Source: Trametes villosa | Taxonomy: Eukaryota > Basidiomycota > Agaricomycetes > Polyporales > Polyporaceae | Reading direction: 5' to 3' | Assembly (NCBI GenBank): GCA_002964805.2 | Contig: PUDQ02000010.1 | Location: forward strand, 2,356,001 to 2,420,000 | DNA length: 64,000 bases | Part shown: piece by piece, positions 23,971 through 34,918 of the stretch | How the letters are laid out: each line of letters opens with the position of its first letter | How positions within the stretch are numbered: the first letter of the stretch is position 1 | Notes under the pieces: model-generated | Database searches by the model: none | What the model was told of the DNA's origin: nothing | The model's input: the letters and a program-made list of their open reading frames with translations, nothing else | Made by a program: the position numbers and the translations under genes

Positions 23971-26681
23971 GTGGTCCCCACATCGCGGCCTATACCCTCA
24001 TACCCTGCCTGAGACACTGTTGTACGAATATTCACCTGTCGTTGTTTTGCTTTGGTGCCACATCTCCGTGGTTGCTGTGAATACATTGTCATGCTGCACT
24101 TCTATATCCTGGACGCGCACATACCCGGTCGCGGTCTACGCTACCCCGCGCAGGGCTCCGTGCCTTCCTCATAAGAACACTTCTGCGGTTTGCATCAGCC
24201 TTCGTCCTTCCAATGTCGGCATGTCACCGCGGCCATCATGATGCCGGCGCACCAGCGTTTCTGTCCAGTAAAGGGGATAAGACAGGTGTGATGCCATTAA
24301 GCTTCTTCATGTAACTACATAAATTGAATACGGCAGCGCTAGTTGTTTGACTTAGTACACCCCACGTGCCCGCGCTTTCCCCGCACTGACATCGCGGGGA
24401 CGGCGACCGGACTCGGGTCGGACGCGAACAGACGAGCGCGGCGATCACGCTTCCTCAGCACGACAAGGTGACGCAGCTGCGCGCCTCAGACCTCAAGCCT
24501 CATGTTAGCAAAGGCAGATGGACGTGCCACACGTCAATGATACAACTGCGGCGCATCCAGCGTGCCGCAGCCTAGATTGCCCATCTGTCTGTTGGGGGTG
24601 GTGATAGAAGCTGACTGGGGAGGGTGTTACTGTTATTCATGAAGCGCGCCGCACTGAATGTATCTGAATGCGCACAATAAAGCACCCTGTAACAGATGCG
24701 CAGTAAGATGAGAGAGCACGCATACTCACTAGTACAGCCCCGCATGCAATCATTAAGTCAACGCGCGCAGGCGGCCTGCGATCCCAGCCCGTTATCTCCG
24801 GCGGGACATCTTGTCCGAGCCTGTTGACTTGTAGACATACTAGATGAATTCCGAAGTTTAGGGCGGCCGCGCGAGGTTACCGTCAGCCGGAGCGGCGCGT
24901 CTGCGTAGGTCCGGCCGAGTCGAGGATTGGCATTTGCGACTGGCCTCGATGGTCAACAGCTCGGTTATATTCGCGCTAGCGCATTTGTGGCAGAAAGCGC
25001 CCCGTGCGTCGGATCTTCATAATGGATATTTACCGGTCAAGTTCGTATACTGCGTCGGGCAGGTGTCAAGCCCCATTAACGTGTTTACAGGTGCGCTCGC
25101 AGCTTATCTGCACCACCGCATCGCGCGTGATGCGCATCAGGTACGGGTGCATAGCCTGACGAAGAATGTCAGCGCGGAGCCACAAGAAGCACGATGCCCG
25201 TACAAATGTACGGCCTGAACTTACCTAGAACGTCACGACATGCAGCGTGGCGACCACGGAGCTCCCTTACACGGTCTTCCGCCGATGATTTCGGAGGCCT
25301 TGGAGGCCAGGCCCACCGCTACTCATCCGTATTCACACCATGCGACAAGGCCCTGGTACGTCAGGCAGGCCGGCGGAGCGCTCCTGCACCCTTGTCCCTG
25401 AATAAGACAGATACAGGCGTCAGCCTTGAGCTTAGCAATCTTTCTGAGCGGCTGCGACGCTGACCTGCCCTAGTGCCATGACTCACCTCCGGGCGGCGCC
25501 GCGTGCCAGCCTTGTGGCTGCTGCGGCTTCCCTCGACCGCAACATATCAGGCGAAGAGCCTTCTTGAGAAGGCTTCGCACGAACAGCCACGGCACCGCCG
25601 AGGGAACAGAACGCCAGCCGCGGCAAATGATCCGCTAACTGTGTCGCCATCCTTCAAGCTCGCGAGATAAGAACATTCCATGGACGTATGTTGTGGGCGG
25701 GCCACGAACCCAAAGACATGGAGCCGAATTGGCATCTCCATGGGGTGGGTCCGTGTGTGTACGGGGCCGCACATACTCGGCTGGTTCGTACCCTTCTAAG
25801 TCCTGCGCCAGCCTCGGGTGCCACGGTGCTGACTGTGAATGCACGTTCCAGACTGGGCAGTGGGCGGTACTTGTTGTTCCTGCGGATGACAAGAAGGATG
25901 TGGCGCAGATGATCGTCCCCCGTCGAGAAGGGCAACGACGAGGAAGCCAGACGGTTGAGCCGAGTTCTTCCTAGGGGCTTCGATAGAAAAGTCAATGGGA
26001 GCCCATGTGTAGCGTGGTGGTACGGGCAGTGCCTGGGAATTAAACTGTAGTCAGCACTTGGAAACTGGCCTGCTATTCAGCGTACCCTGCACGGCGCTCG
26101 GCGATAAGTAAACGTGACGGGGCGGTGTAGTAGAAGTCGGCGACAACTCAGCGGCAAATTCGAGGGGAGTGTCAAACAAGGTCCCAGGTGGCCCGATAGG
26201 TCTGAATGGGGTTGAGTGGGCGCAGGCTGCAGCGCCGCCGACGAGCGAATTGAGATGCGAATCGCGATCGACCTGGTAGCTAGTGCCGATCGGTGGGTGC
26301 GGTTAAACTGCTGTAGTCTGTCGGCGTTAAGCACAGCACGCGCGGCGCCACAGACGCTCTCAATTCATCTACCGCTACGACCCTGCAAGCTGCGAGGCTG
26401 GAACGTGGAACAGCGCAGGTGGTGGCGGGAGATGCGACCGTCCCTGCACGCAGGTACGAGCGTTGAGCACCGTGCTGGTCTGCACAGCACCTAGGCGTCA
26501 AAGCAGTCGGGCTCGGCGGACCGTGGGGCCAGGCGGGAACTCTGCCGCGGCCCCACTACGGCACGAAGTCGCCCTCCACGATCCAACCTCGTGCTCGATG
26601 ATGTCCGTGGCCTGCTCCCCGCCGCGTCCGCTGTGCTCTTCCCTCGTCTCGCCATCATCGTCTATGTCCTGATACCTGAAC
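23971..26681. other. gene-poor stretch upstream of the GH5 gene
   Basis: 2.7 kb in which I see no gene, no copy of the 1.8 kb repeat and no third WIPGVVT paralog. Short open frames carry no homology. The last few hundred bases should hold the GH5 promoter. Confidence 0.45.
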
Positions 26682-28621
26682 ATGCTTCTCCTTCAGCGTG
26701 TCTTCTCGCTGTATCTGCTTCTCGGTCTCGCCCTGGGCTTGCTGGGCGTCCACGCGCAGAAGTGCCGCCTCGTGCCGAAGCAGCAGGTGCACCTCGGGTC
26801 GCCGAACCCGCAAGTCCCTCTCAGCGCTGGGGGCAATGATACCGCTGCTAGCAGTACCTCTGCGCAACCCTCCCAGACTGCGTCCTCGACTGTCTCGGCT
26901 TCCGCTACTCCGTCTCTCGCGCCGTTTAATTATGGCAAGGATATCATTAGAGGCGTGAATCTGTGCGTATCGCGCGCCGTTCGGTTACGTTTTTACGGAG
27001 TGCTCAGCATCGTCTATGCAGGGGCGGCTGGTTCGTTCTCGAGGTAAGCTCGCTCGGCTTGCGCATTTTCCCCTCGCTGCAACACAGGACGCCGTTAGCC
27101 ATGGATAACACCCAGCATCTTCGAGAACACCAACAACACGGGCATTATAGACGAATACACGTTCGGCCAAATGCTCGACTCAGACTACGCCCTCGACGTG
27201 CTTCAGAACCACTGGGAGTCCTGGATAACGGAGGACGACTTCGCCGCCATCAAGGCCGCAGGCCTCAACCACGTCCGGTCCGTCCCACCCCACACCCCCC
27301 CTTGTATCCCCACACGGTTCCACTGACGCACGCGCAGGATGCAGATCGGCTACTGGTCCATCCCCATCACCTCCGCCGACACCAACTACAGCACCTCCGC
27401 GGCACCATACATCCCGGGGGCGTGGCCGTACCTCCTGCGCGCGCTCGGCTGGGCGAAGGCGCACGGCGTGCACGTCATCCTCGACCTCCACGGCGCGCCG
27501 GGCTCGCAGAACGGGTACGACAACTCGGGGCGGCGCGGGGGCGCGAACTGGGCGCAGGGCTCGAACGTCAACCGCACGCTCGACCTCATCCGGTTTTTGG
27601 CGGAGCAGATTGGCGGGATGATCGACGTGCTGGAGGTGCTGAACGAGCCGGCGGGGTATCAGAGCGATATTGGGGGGATTATTGCGGGTTATTGGCAGGA
27701 CGCGTATGAAGTTGTGCGGCAGGCGGCGGGGACGTCGTTGAAGGTGATGATCGGGGACGCGTTCCTCGGAGTCGGGGTACGTAACATCAGGACAAATATC
27801 GGGCGTAAATGTACTAAACATTCATGCCATAGCATTGGGATGGATTCCTGACCGCGCCATCCGCCCAAGGAGTTCTCATGGACTACGTGAGTGGGCAGCG
27901 CCCTGAGAGACAGCGGCTTTCTGACACTTTTGCTCGGCGATGAACAGCACGAGTATCAGGTCTTCAACTTCAACCAGCTCGCGATGTCCTATGACGAGCA
28001 CATAGCCGTAAGTCTATTGTCACTACCCCATCGCTCGGCGTTCACTGATAGCTTAACTTTTTCTCGAACACCGTAACACTCCTTGACGGCTACAGGACTC
28101 GTGCGGCGTGCTCCAGCAACTGCAACCGTACGCCTCCCAGAACCTCTACACCGTCAGCGGCGAGTGGTCGAACGCGATCACGGACTGCGCGAAGTGGCTC
28201 AACGGCCGCGGCGTCGGCGCGCGCTGGGACGGCACCTGGCAGCCCGGCCAGCAGACGTTCGGGAGCTGCGACGGGTACTCGGGCGACATGGCGTCGTTCA
28301 GCGACAGCTACAAGACGTTCCTCCGCAAGTGCGTCGCTTGCTCCCTGGCTGACTCTGCGGAGTTGGGCGGGGCTGACGTGTGTTTTGTGACAGGTACTGG
28401 GAATCCCAGGTCGCGATCGGGGAGGCGGTGCAGGGCTGGATATTCTGGACGTGGAAGGTCAGCCCGCCAGAGCCTGGCATGTGTGCGAGGCTGACCACTG
28501 ATCGACACGTCGTCTTCAGGCCGAGAATGCGGATGACTGGAGCTACCAGCGCGGGCTGGAGGGCGGCTGGATACCGCAGGACCCGACGGACAGGCTCTAC
28601 CCGAACATCTGCTCCTCCTAG
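26682..28621 (+). CDS. secreted GH5 exo-beta-1,3-glucanase
   Basis: GH5 family 9 enzymes trim beta-1,3-glucan at the cell wall. Residues 1-25 are a signal peptide ([20 protein letters not shown], ending VHAQ), followed by a Ser/Thr-rich linker. Exon 1 is 26682-26962; a 22-base exon 27022-27043 adds GGWFVLE, and the next starts at 27099 with [20 protein letters not shown]. The barrel shows [45 protein letters not shown] (acid/base Glu in NEP), DYHEYQVF and [14 protein letters not shown] (nucleophile Glu in GEW). It ends [34 protein letters not shown] and stop. All expected catalytic residues are present, so this is probably the active member; the two other copies in the window are broken. Repeat copy B starts about 410 bases downstream. 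Confidence 0.9.
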
Positions 28622-29034
28622 GGGACGCTTACTGCGTTTCCTGGTTGACGGCATGCCGTGGACGTGGACGTGGACGTTGACAGCGCGGGCGACAGTCCGT
28701 CCCGTGTAGACATTTGCCCTTGTATGATACTGTACGATCCTTGTATTATGACGTGTATCACTGACAGCCGTCGCCCTGACGTGTGCTGACAGGACCCACA
28801 GTTAACGTTATCCCCGAGTAGGTCCGTACTCGTGCGGTGCCGCATAATTGCTTGTGCAGTCAGCCCGCGTCCAGGGACACACATTGACACAAAAATCCCG
28901 ACAGGAGCTGGCTGACCGCCTCATCCTCTTACCGCCGCCGATTGGCCGCCAGGGAGGCTGGAAGCAACGGAGTGGTATTTCCCACACGTTCGGCGATCGT
29001 GAGATGGCCGCTCGGGCAGTCATGCGCACTCGAC
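28622..29034. other. 3' flank of the GH5 gene
   Basis: This non-coding flank is partly preserved next to both GH5 remnants. The words GGCATGCCGT and GGGCGACAGTCCG, followed by a TAGACATT-like word, recur near 56510-56560 on the minus strand. It is the piece that joins GH5 to the repeat in the duplicated unit. Confidence 0.6.
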
Positions 29035-30750
29035 GGCGGGAGGAGGCTGGCGGGACGATGCCACGAGGCTACCGAACTGCCGCGCCGCGGATACGAATCT
29101 GGCAGGAGACTGACCATATCGGGCGATGTGAAGTTGGGTGAAGAGAAACATACAGCGACAAATGAGCGGCCGCGTCCGCACGTGAGCCGTTTCTAACAAA
29201 CCAGAGCTCTGCCCGATCGCGTTTGCCAGCCTCATCCGCCGCACTATAAGAACCTGGCCTCTCCCGCTGGCCCCCCTAGTGCGCACTCACTTGCTGTCGT
29301 ATTGCTCTCCACCCCTGCATCCGCTCTCGCACTGCTTTCCACCCCCTGCAACTCGCTCTCGCACTCTTCCGCCGCTGGCGGCACTACAGCCACCCACTCC
29401 AGGCTACCTCTCCGTCTTGCAACTCGGACCTGCGCTCCCCCTGGCTCCGAGTCCTGCAAGACGAGGCTCTCTGCAACTTAGAGCTCCCCTTCACACTTCC
29501 ACCGCTGGCGGAGCATGGAACCATTACTCCCTTCGTTCTGGATTCCGCATATTGTCGGCTTCGAGCAGGTACCCGAGACCTTCCCTTGATATCGGCTCGC
29601 AGTCGCTCACACCGACTTCAGGCATTTATTTATTATACGGAGTTCAACGACTACGGCACCCTCACTCCGCACCCCGCCGACCCTCCTCCCAGCCACCCAC
29701 TCAAGGCTACCCGAGCCTTGCGCTCACTGGCTCTCCGTCTTGCCACTCGGACCTGCGCCCATCTCTGGCTCCGAGTCCCGCAAGGCGAGGCTCTCTCCAA
29801 CCCACTGGCAGAGCTCCAGCCTCCCCTTCGGCATCGTCGACCCACTTCGGCAACAAGTGCTCGACATCATCCCGCCGATCCTCACTCGGCCGTCCACCCG
29901 GCTAGTGACCCGAGCATTTCGCTCACCGTCCTGGACATACTAGTTCCACTGGACCTGGCGGCCCCCCGAACCTCAGCTTGTCACTCTGGTTCTGGCGCCT
30001 CCTCGGGCTCTCCGTCTTCAAGTTGCCACTCGGACCTGCGCTCATTTCAGGCTCCTGCAAGACGAGGCTCTCTTCCCCTCAGAGCTCCAGCCTGCGCCTC
30101 GACGCTGTCGACACCTTCGACACCATCGAGGCCCCCTCGCCGATTCCGGCGACCCGAGCCTTGCGCTCACTGGCTCTCCGTCTTGCCCCGCGGGCCTGCG
30201 CCCCTCTCAGGCTCCTGCAAGACGAGGCTCTCTTCCCCTCAGAGCTCTAGCCTCCTCCGCTTCGACATTGTCGAGGCAAACGCAACGCCGTTCGCTGCCG
30301 CTACTGGGCCTCTCTCGACACTCGGTCGGCATCCCCGTCGAGATCCTCCCCTAGTACGCCGCAGCGTTCTTGATTCCCGCCCCTTCCTCCATCCCGCAGA
30401 CACCCCTTCTCAACTCTCACTTCCGGGCCGCCGACGCCCACCATCCTCCTTGCCCTCTTCCTGTACCATCATATCCCCTCATGTATCGTCTCATTTATAC
30501 CCTGTACTATACTGTATTATTACCTGTACCATCACTTGTACCACCACCTGTACTATAGCCTGTACCATAGCCTGTACCATAGCCTGTACTACCACCTGTA
30601 TCATTACTGTACTATTATCTGTATCATTATCTCTTCACTCTCAACCTTGAGCGGTTCAGCGCCGCCGAGTGCAGCGGGCTCTCAATCGGATAGTAGCGAC
30701 GCTCAGATAGTGACTGACCGCCACTGGTGTTTGTCGCTTGCATGCGGTGT
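29035..30750 (+). repeat. dispersed 1.8 kb repeat, copy B
   Basis: The plus-strand copy lies downstream of the intact GH5 gene. The front block (29035-29250) has GAAGTTGGGTGAAGAG, GCGGCCGCGTCCGCACGTGA, CTGCCCGATCGCG and ACTATAAGAACCTGGCC in the TATA position. In the body (29280-30400) I count four clear instances of the module beginning CTCCGTCTT, with a TGCAAGACGAGGCTCTCT core. The tail (about 30480-30640) is a minisatellite of TGTACTATAGCC and TGTACCATAGCC. The longest sense frame (29586-30650, 354 codons) is not kept in frame in other copies. Confidence 0.8.
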
Positions 30751-31271
30751 CGATGCTTAAGTTGGCTTAAGTACCCCGCCTCGTCTTTCCTGACGGAGAC
30801 TGCGTACCAGACAGGCCTGTGATGGTCTGCAGGGCGCAGACGCCGCGGCTATCGCGCATCCATGGCAAGGACAACTTTACCACGCACACATTTGGGTCAC
30901 TCGGCCGAACTGCACTGTCACCGGTGTCGCATTGGAACACTGGGCCGCACAGCCAGAGCGCGGAAAAAGAGCATGCCAGTCGCGTGCCAATCTGACCTCG
31001 TGCGGCGTGCTGCCGCGGGCACAACGCCGGTCCTTGGACGGAGCGTTCGACGCTCATATACCCGCGCGCAACGGGTAGGGCTGGGCGATGCACAATTGCT
31101 ACGGCCGTCGCTATTGCCGCTACTGTGGACCTTGGGGTCTGTACACGGCTCTTTCGGGGCGCATGCGCTGTACCCCCGTTGTGTCCGCCGTCGCAGACAT
31201 GGGGCATATTGAGAGGAGATAACACGAAAGTCTAGTGAGTGGTTGCAAGCGTGACGTACATAGGTAGAGGT
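30751..31271. other. intergenic, no gene seen
   Basis: This lies between repeat copy B and the 3' end of the mitochondrial-type gene. The open frames here match nothing I know. Confidence 0.45.
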
Positions 31272-33008
31272 CTACTGAGGCTGCTCGTGCTGGTCCTGTG
31301 CCTGGTGCTGCGACTGCTCCTCGCCCGACGCAGGTTCCGAAGGAGACGGCTCGAGCAGCCGCTCCTGAAGCTCGTACGCGGCCAGCCACGCGGGCTTCCG
31401 CTCCTCGCACGTCTTCTCCGTCTTTTCGATCTGGGTCTTCACCCACCCGACCTCTTTCTCCTGCACTTCCGGCGCGCCGTCCTGCTGGCCCTGTACGTCC
31501 AGCGGTTAGCCTCACAGACATAACCACGGAGAACGGATGTATACCTCGCGGCGGGTGTTGTACACCTGCAGCATCGTCTTCAGCAGGTACAAATCCGCGC
31601 TCGACACGAGCCACTGCAAGTTCGCGTGCCGCTCCTCCGTCACGAACGGGCGGATGCGCGCGTCCGCCCAGTCGACCGCACTCGCGTCCTTGCCTGCGAA
31701 GAAGCGCTCCTGGTAGCGGTGGAGCACGTTCCGCGACATGAGCGCCCTGTTCACGCGCTCCTCGACGAGCGTGCGGTGCGCGAGCGTCGTGCTGTGCGCG
31801 GTGAGGCTGCGCACGTTCGCGAAGCGCTGCACGGCCTCTTTCTGCGCGCCGCCGACGAGCAGGTCCGGGACGCCCTGGCCGAACAGCTCGAGGAACATCT
31901 TCATCATGGGGACGGGCTCGCCGCCGACGCGGCCCTGGGTGCGTGGCGGTCCGGTTAGATAGAACGGCAGCGGAAACGGGAGGAGGTGCTGGGGGAAGAA
32001 GGACTGACGTTGCGGACACCGGCTTCGATGAAGGCAGAGACTGTGACTTCTTTGCGCTCGTTGTCGACTATTGCGGGAGCAGTGTACTGTGCGAGGTATA
32101 CTGGGACGAGGACCGGGTACGCGGCCATCTGCGAGATAGGGTGTTCACGACACTATCTCTCGGAGGTGGGCTTAGGAAGTACGTACCATGGTCTCCTTCA
32201 CTGAAGGGGGCTCGAAGCGGAGCACTTCCGCGATACCGGCTTGGGGGACCGGAAGCGAGCGTAGCGCTTCTGGTAAGCGGAACGGGGTGAGGGTGAACGG
32301 CGTGCACAGGACAGGGTCTTCTCCGTGTTTGCGCAGGTCTTCCGACCACGGAATGGTCTTCTCCTCGAGTAGTTCCGGGGTCAGGAAGTTGATACTTGAT
32401 AATGGTCTATAGTCGAAGCCTACGGAACCGGGTGTTGAGAGGTTGCCTTAGTGCGATTAGTGAGGACACTAACCTGGGACGACTCTGCGACGAGTCGTTC
32501 ACATGAGAGGACGCGACGCGAATGGAAGCCGGAGGACGTACGTGTGGGCGAATTGGACTTGAGCGGTGTCCTACGCGGCTGGTGTCACCACCACCCAATG
32601 GACTGGGCGTGCGGACATACCTTGGTAAAGTGGTTGTCCGCCACCTGCTTCTTCGCCCATATTGTGGCCTCGAGCTCGGCGTCCACGATCCAAGCCGGGA
32701 GGTAGGCTGGCTTTACGCTGACAGGACGCAGAGCGTCGAGGTCGAGGCTAGGGAAGAGGTATTTAAGGAAGGTTGATACGGGCTTGTTCCCTGTCAACGC
32801 CGCAGCGCTACAGCTTAGCCACGCGATGGCCTGCTCCTTGGGTGCGACGAAGGGAAACACTGATTGAACGAGGTCAGGACGGGACGCCGAGGTGGTGGTG
32901 TTGACGGAGACAACCTCTGACTTTGTTGGAGTATGTCCTCGCGTTTGTTCGCCTACTGAGTACACTTGTTCTAGGCGCATGTTTTGCGCGCGCGCGACAC
33001 GCCAGCAT
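31272..33008 (-). CDS. conserved fungal protein with mitochondrial presequence, function unknown
   Basis: The start at 33008 gives MLACRARAKHAPRTSVLSRR, then TNARTYSNKVR, an Arg-rich, acid-free leader typical of a mitochondrial matrix presequence with likely cleavage before Tyr-Ser. Splicing over a GTTGTC...CAATCAG intron joins this to VFPFVAPKEQAIAWLSCSAA and on through FLKYLFPSLDLDALRPVSVK and PAYLPAWIVDAELEATIW. Later exons carry YRPLSSINFLTPELLEEKTI, FRFEPPS-like VLRFEPPSVKET, MAAYPVLVPVYLAQYTAPAI and FANVRSLTAHSTTLAHRTLV. The C-terminus is Glu/Lys- then Gln-rich, ending HQAQDQHEQPQ. I do not recognise the domain; the pattern looks like an orphan family of basidiomycetes. It is divergent from the ER DnaJ gene with 287 bases between start codons. 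Internal splice sites between 32400 and 32620 are uncertain. Confidence 0.65.
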
Positions 33009-33295
33009 CGCGTCCTCCTCGCACAAAGATGAGAGACCCAGAGAGCACGACGGACGAGTTCAAGGTACTACGGGCGGAGCGCGGTGGCGCCCAGTGCCCA
33101 CCGATGCGGAACCCCAAGCAGCCCAAACCCGAGTGCGGGGTTAGGGCTCCTCTGCACAGCACGTGGCTTAGGCTACGTGTCAGATGCATCGGGCATAGAG
33201 CGCGCTGCGCAAAGGTCGCGCGCGTGCGCCAGAGCAGCTTGCAACGTTACAGCCACCTTCTCCGTCTCCCGCTCACCCCGTCCCGTTCAGTCGGC
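33009..33295. promoter_or_regulatory. shared divergent promoter region, mitochondrial-type gene and ER DnaJ
   Basis: This 287-base region separates two divergent start codons. No canonical TATA box was seen. A protein-folding factor and a mitochondrial protein may be co-expressed from here, which is inference. Confidence 0.45.
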
Positions 33296-34745
33296 ATGGG
33301 CTCCCCGACCCTTCTGCTGCTAGCTGTTCTGCTTGCGGCGCTGCTGGTTCACGCCGCGGATCTCTATAAAGTCTTAGACCGTTAGTCCCAAGGCGCGCAG
33401 CCCCCTCGCCTAGCATGTCTTTGACTGACGCATCCGCCTAGTCCACAAGTCTGCCTCGGAGCAGGACATCAGGAAAGCGTATAAGCGGCTTAGGTACGTC
33501 CCTGCTTCCCTATGTAAGCATCATCGTGCTTACCCGGTATATAAGCCGCAAATACCATCCGGACAAGAACAAGGAACCTGGCGCGGAGGAAAAGTTCGTC
33601 GAGATCGCCCATGGTTAGTTTCTGTTCCCTCGCCACATGGAATATGTCTCACATGCCCCCCAGCATACGAGGTCCTCTCCGACTCCACAAAACGCCAGAT
33701 CTACGACCGCCACGGCGAGGAGGGTCTACGTGCACACGAGGGCGGCCAGGGCCACCACGCGAACCCGTTCGACATGTTCCAGAACTTCTTCGGCGGCGGC
33801 GGGCACCCGGGGCAGCAGGTGCGGCGCGGGCCCACGTCGATCAGCGAGTTCGACGTCTCCCTCGCGGACGTCTACACCGGCGCGAGCATCGACTTCATGG
33901 TCAAGAAGCGCATCCTCTGCGACCACTGCCGCGGGACCGGCGCCGCGTCCTCGGACGACATCCACACGTGCAGCGCGTGCGGCGGCCAGGGCGTCCGCAT
34001 CGTCCGCCAGCAGATCATGCCGGGGATGTTCACGCAGAGCCAGGTGCAGTGCCACGAGTGCGGTGGGCGCGGGCAGGTTATTGGGCGCAAGTGCCCGCAC
34101 TGCGGCGGGAACAAGGTCATGGACCATACCCAACACTACACGCTCGAAGTCCCCAAGGGCGCGCCGGAGGGCCACCAGGTCGTGTTCGAGGGCGAGGCGG
34201 ACGAGAGCCCGGACTGGGAGCCTGGAGATGTCGTGCTTAGGATTCGCAGCAAGAAGGAGCGCGGTGGTTGGCGCAGAAAGGAGAGCGGGTTGTACTGGAA
34301 GGAGACGATTAGCGTCGAAGAGGTGCGTTTGCATAGTTCCTCACGCGAGCCAGTGCTTATTCCCGCTTAAAGGCTTTGTTGGGCTTCGAGCGGAATCTCA
34401 CGCACCTAGACGAGCACCTCGTTCAGTTGAAGCGGACAGGCGTAACTCAGCCAGGTAAGCACCGCTAGTGAAATTCTGCCGGCCGGTCCCGTCACTAAAC
34501 GAACGCTCGATCAGGTTATGTGCAAACGATCAAGGGCGAGGGCATGCCCATATTCCAGAGTTCGGAATACGGCGACCTGTATGTCGAATACAATGTCGTC
34601 CTGCCCACTGAGATCTCCCCAGAAACCAAGAAACGTAAGGCACCCTACCCATGACAACGTCCGCAGATGCTAACCCCCCGTAATAGGCCTGCTCCTCGCC
34701 TTCCACCCAGATAGTGACGGCGCGCATTCCAAGGACGAGCTATAG
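33296..34745 (+). CDS. SCJ1: ER-lumen DnaJ/Hsp40 co-chaperone with C-terminal KDEL
   Basis: This type I J-protein stimulates the ER Hsp70 (BiP/Kar2) in folding and degradation of secretory proteins. It starts with a signal peptide, [20 protein letters not shown]. The J domain is assembled from three exons: [40 protein letters not shown], with the HPD motif intact. A G/F region ([14 protein letters not shown]) and four zinc-ribbon repeats follow: [24 protein letters not shown] and CPHCGGNK. The substrate-binding part includes [20 protein letters not shown] and [20 protein letters not shown]. The final codons are SKDEL and TAG at 34743-34745, an ER retrieval signal. The length of about 370 residues is normal for Scj1/ERdj3-type proteins. 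Confidence 0.93.
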
Positions 34746-34918
34746 AATTACAGGGTTGTAGAGTACATGTAGCCAGGGGACTTACCACACTGGAGCCTAA
34801 TCTTATCTGCTTTCGAACGCTCGTATGGTCACCCAGGGAGAAGATAATCCGGCAAGTGCACAGAGAGAACAGCAGACGAGAATACACTGGTAATACAGAT
34901 GCGGTGATACATGTCCAA

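Noticed and set aside
29586..30650. 354-codon plus-strand frame as a gene
   Set aside because: It lies within repeat copy B; other copies are shifted or stopped in this frame.
33726..34334. 202-codon minus-strand frame
   Set aside because: Antisense of the DnaJ zinc-finger exon.
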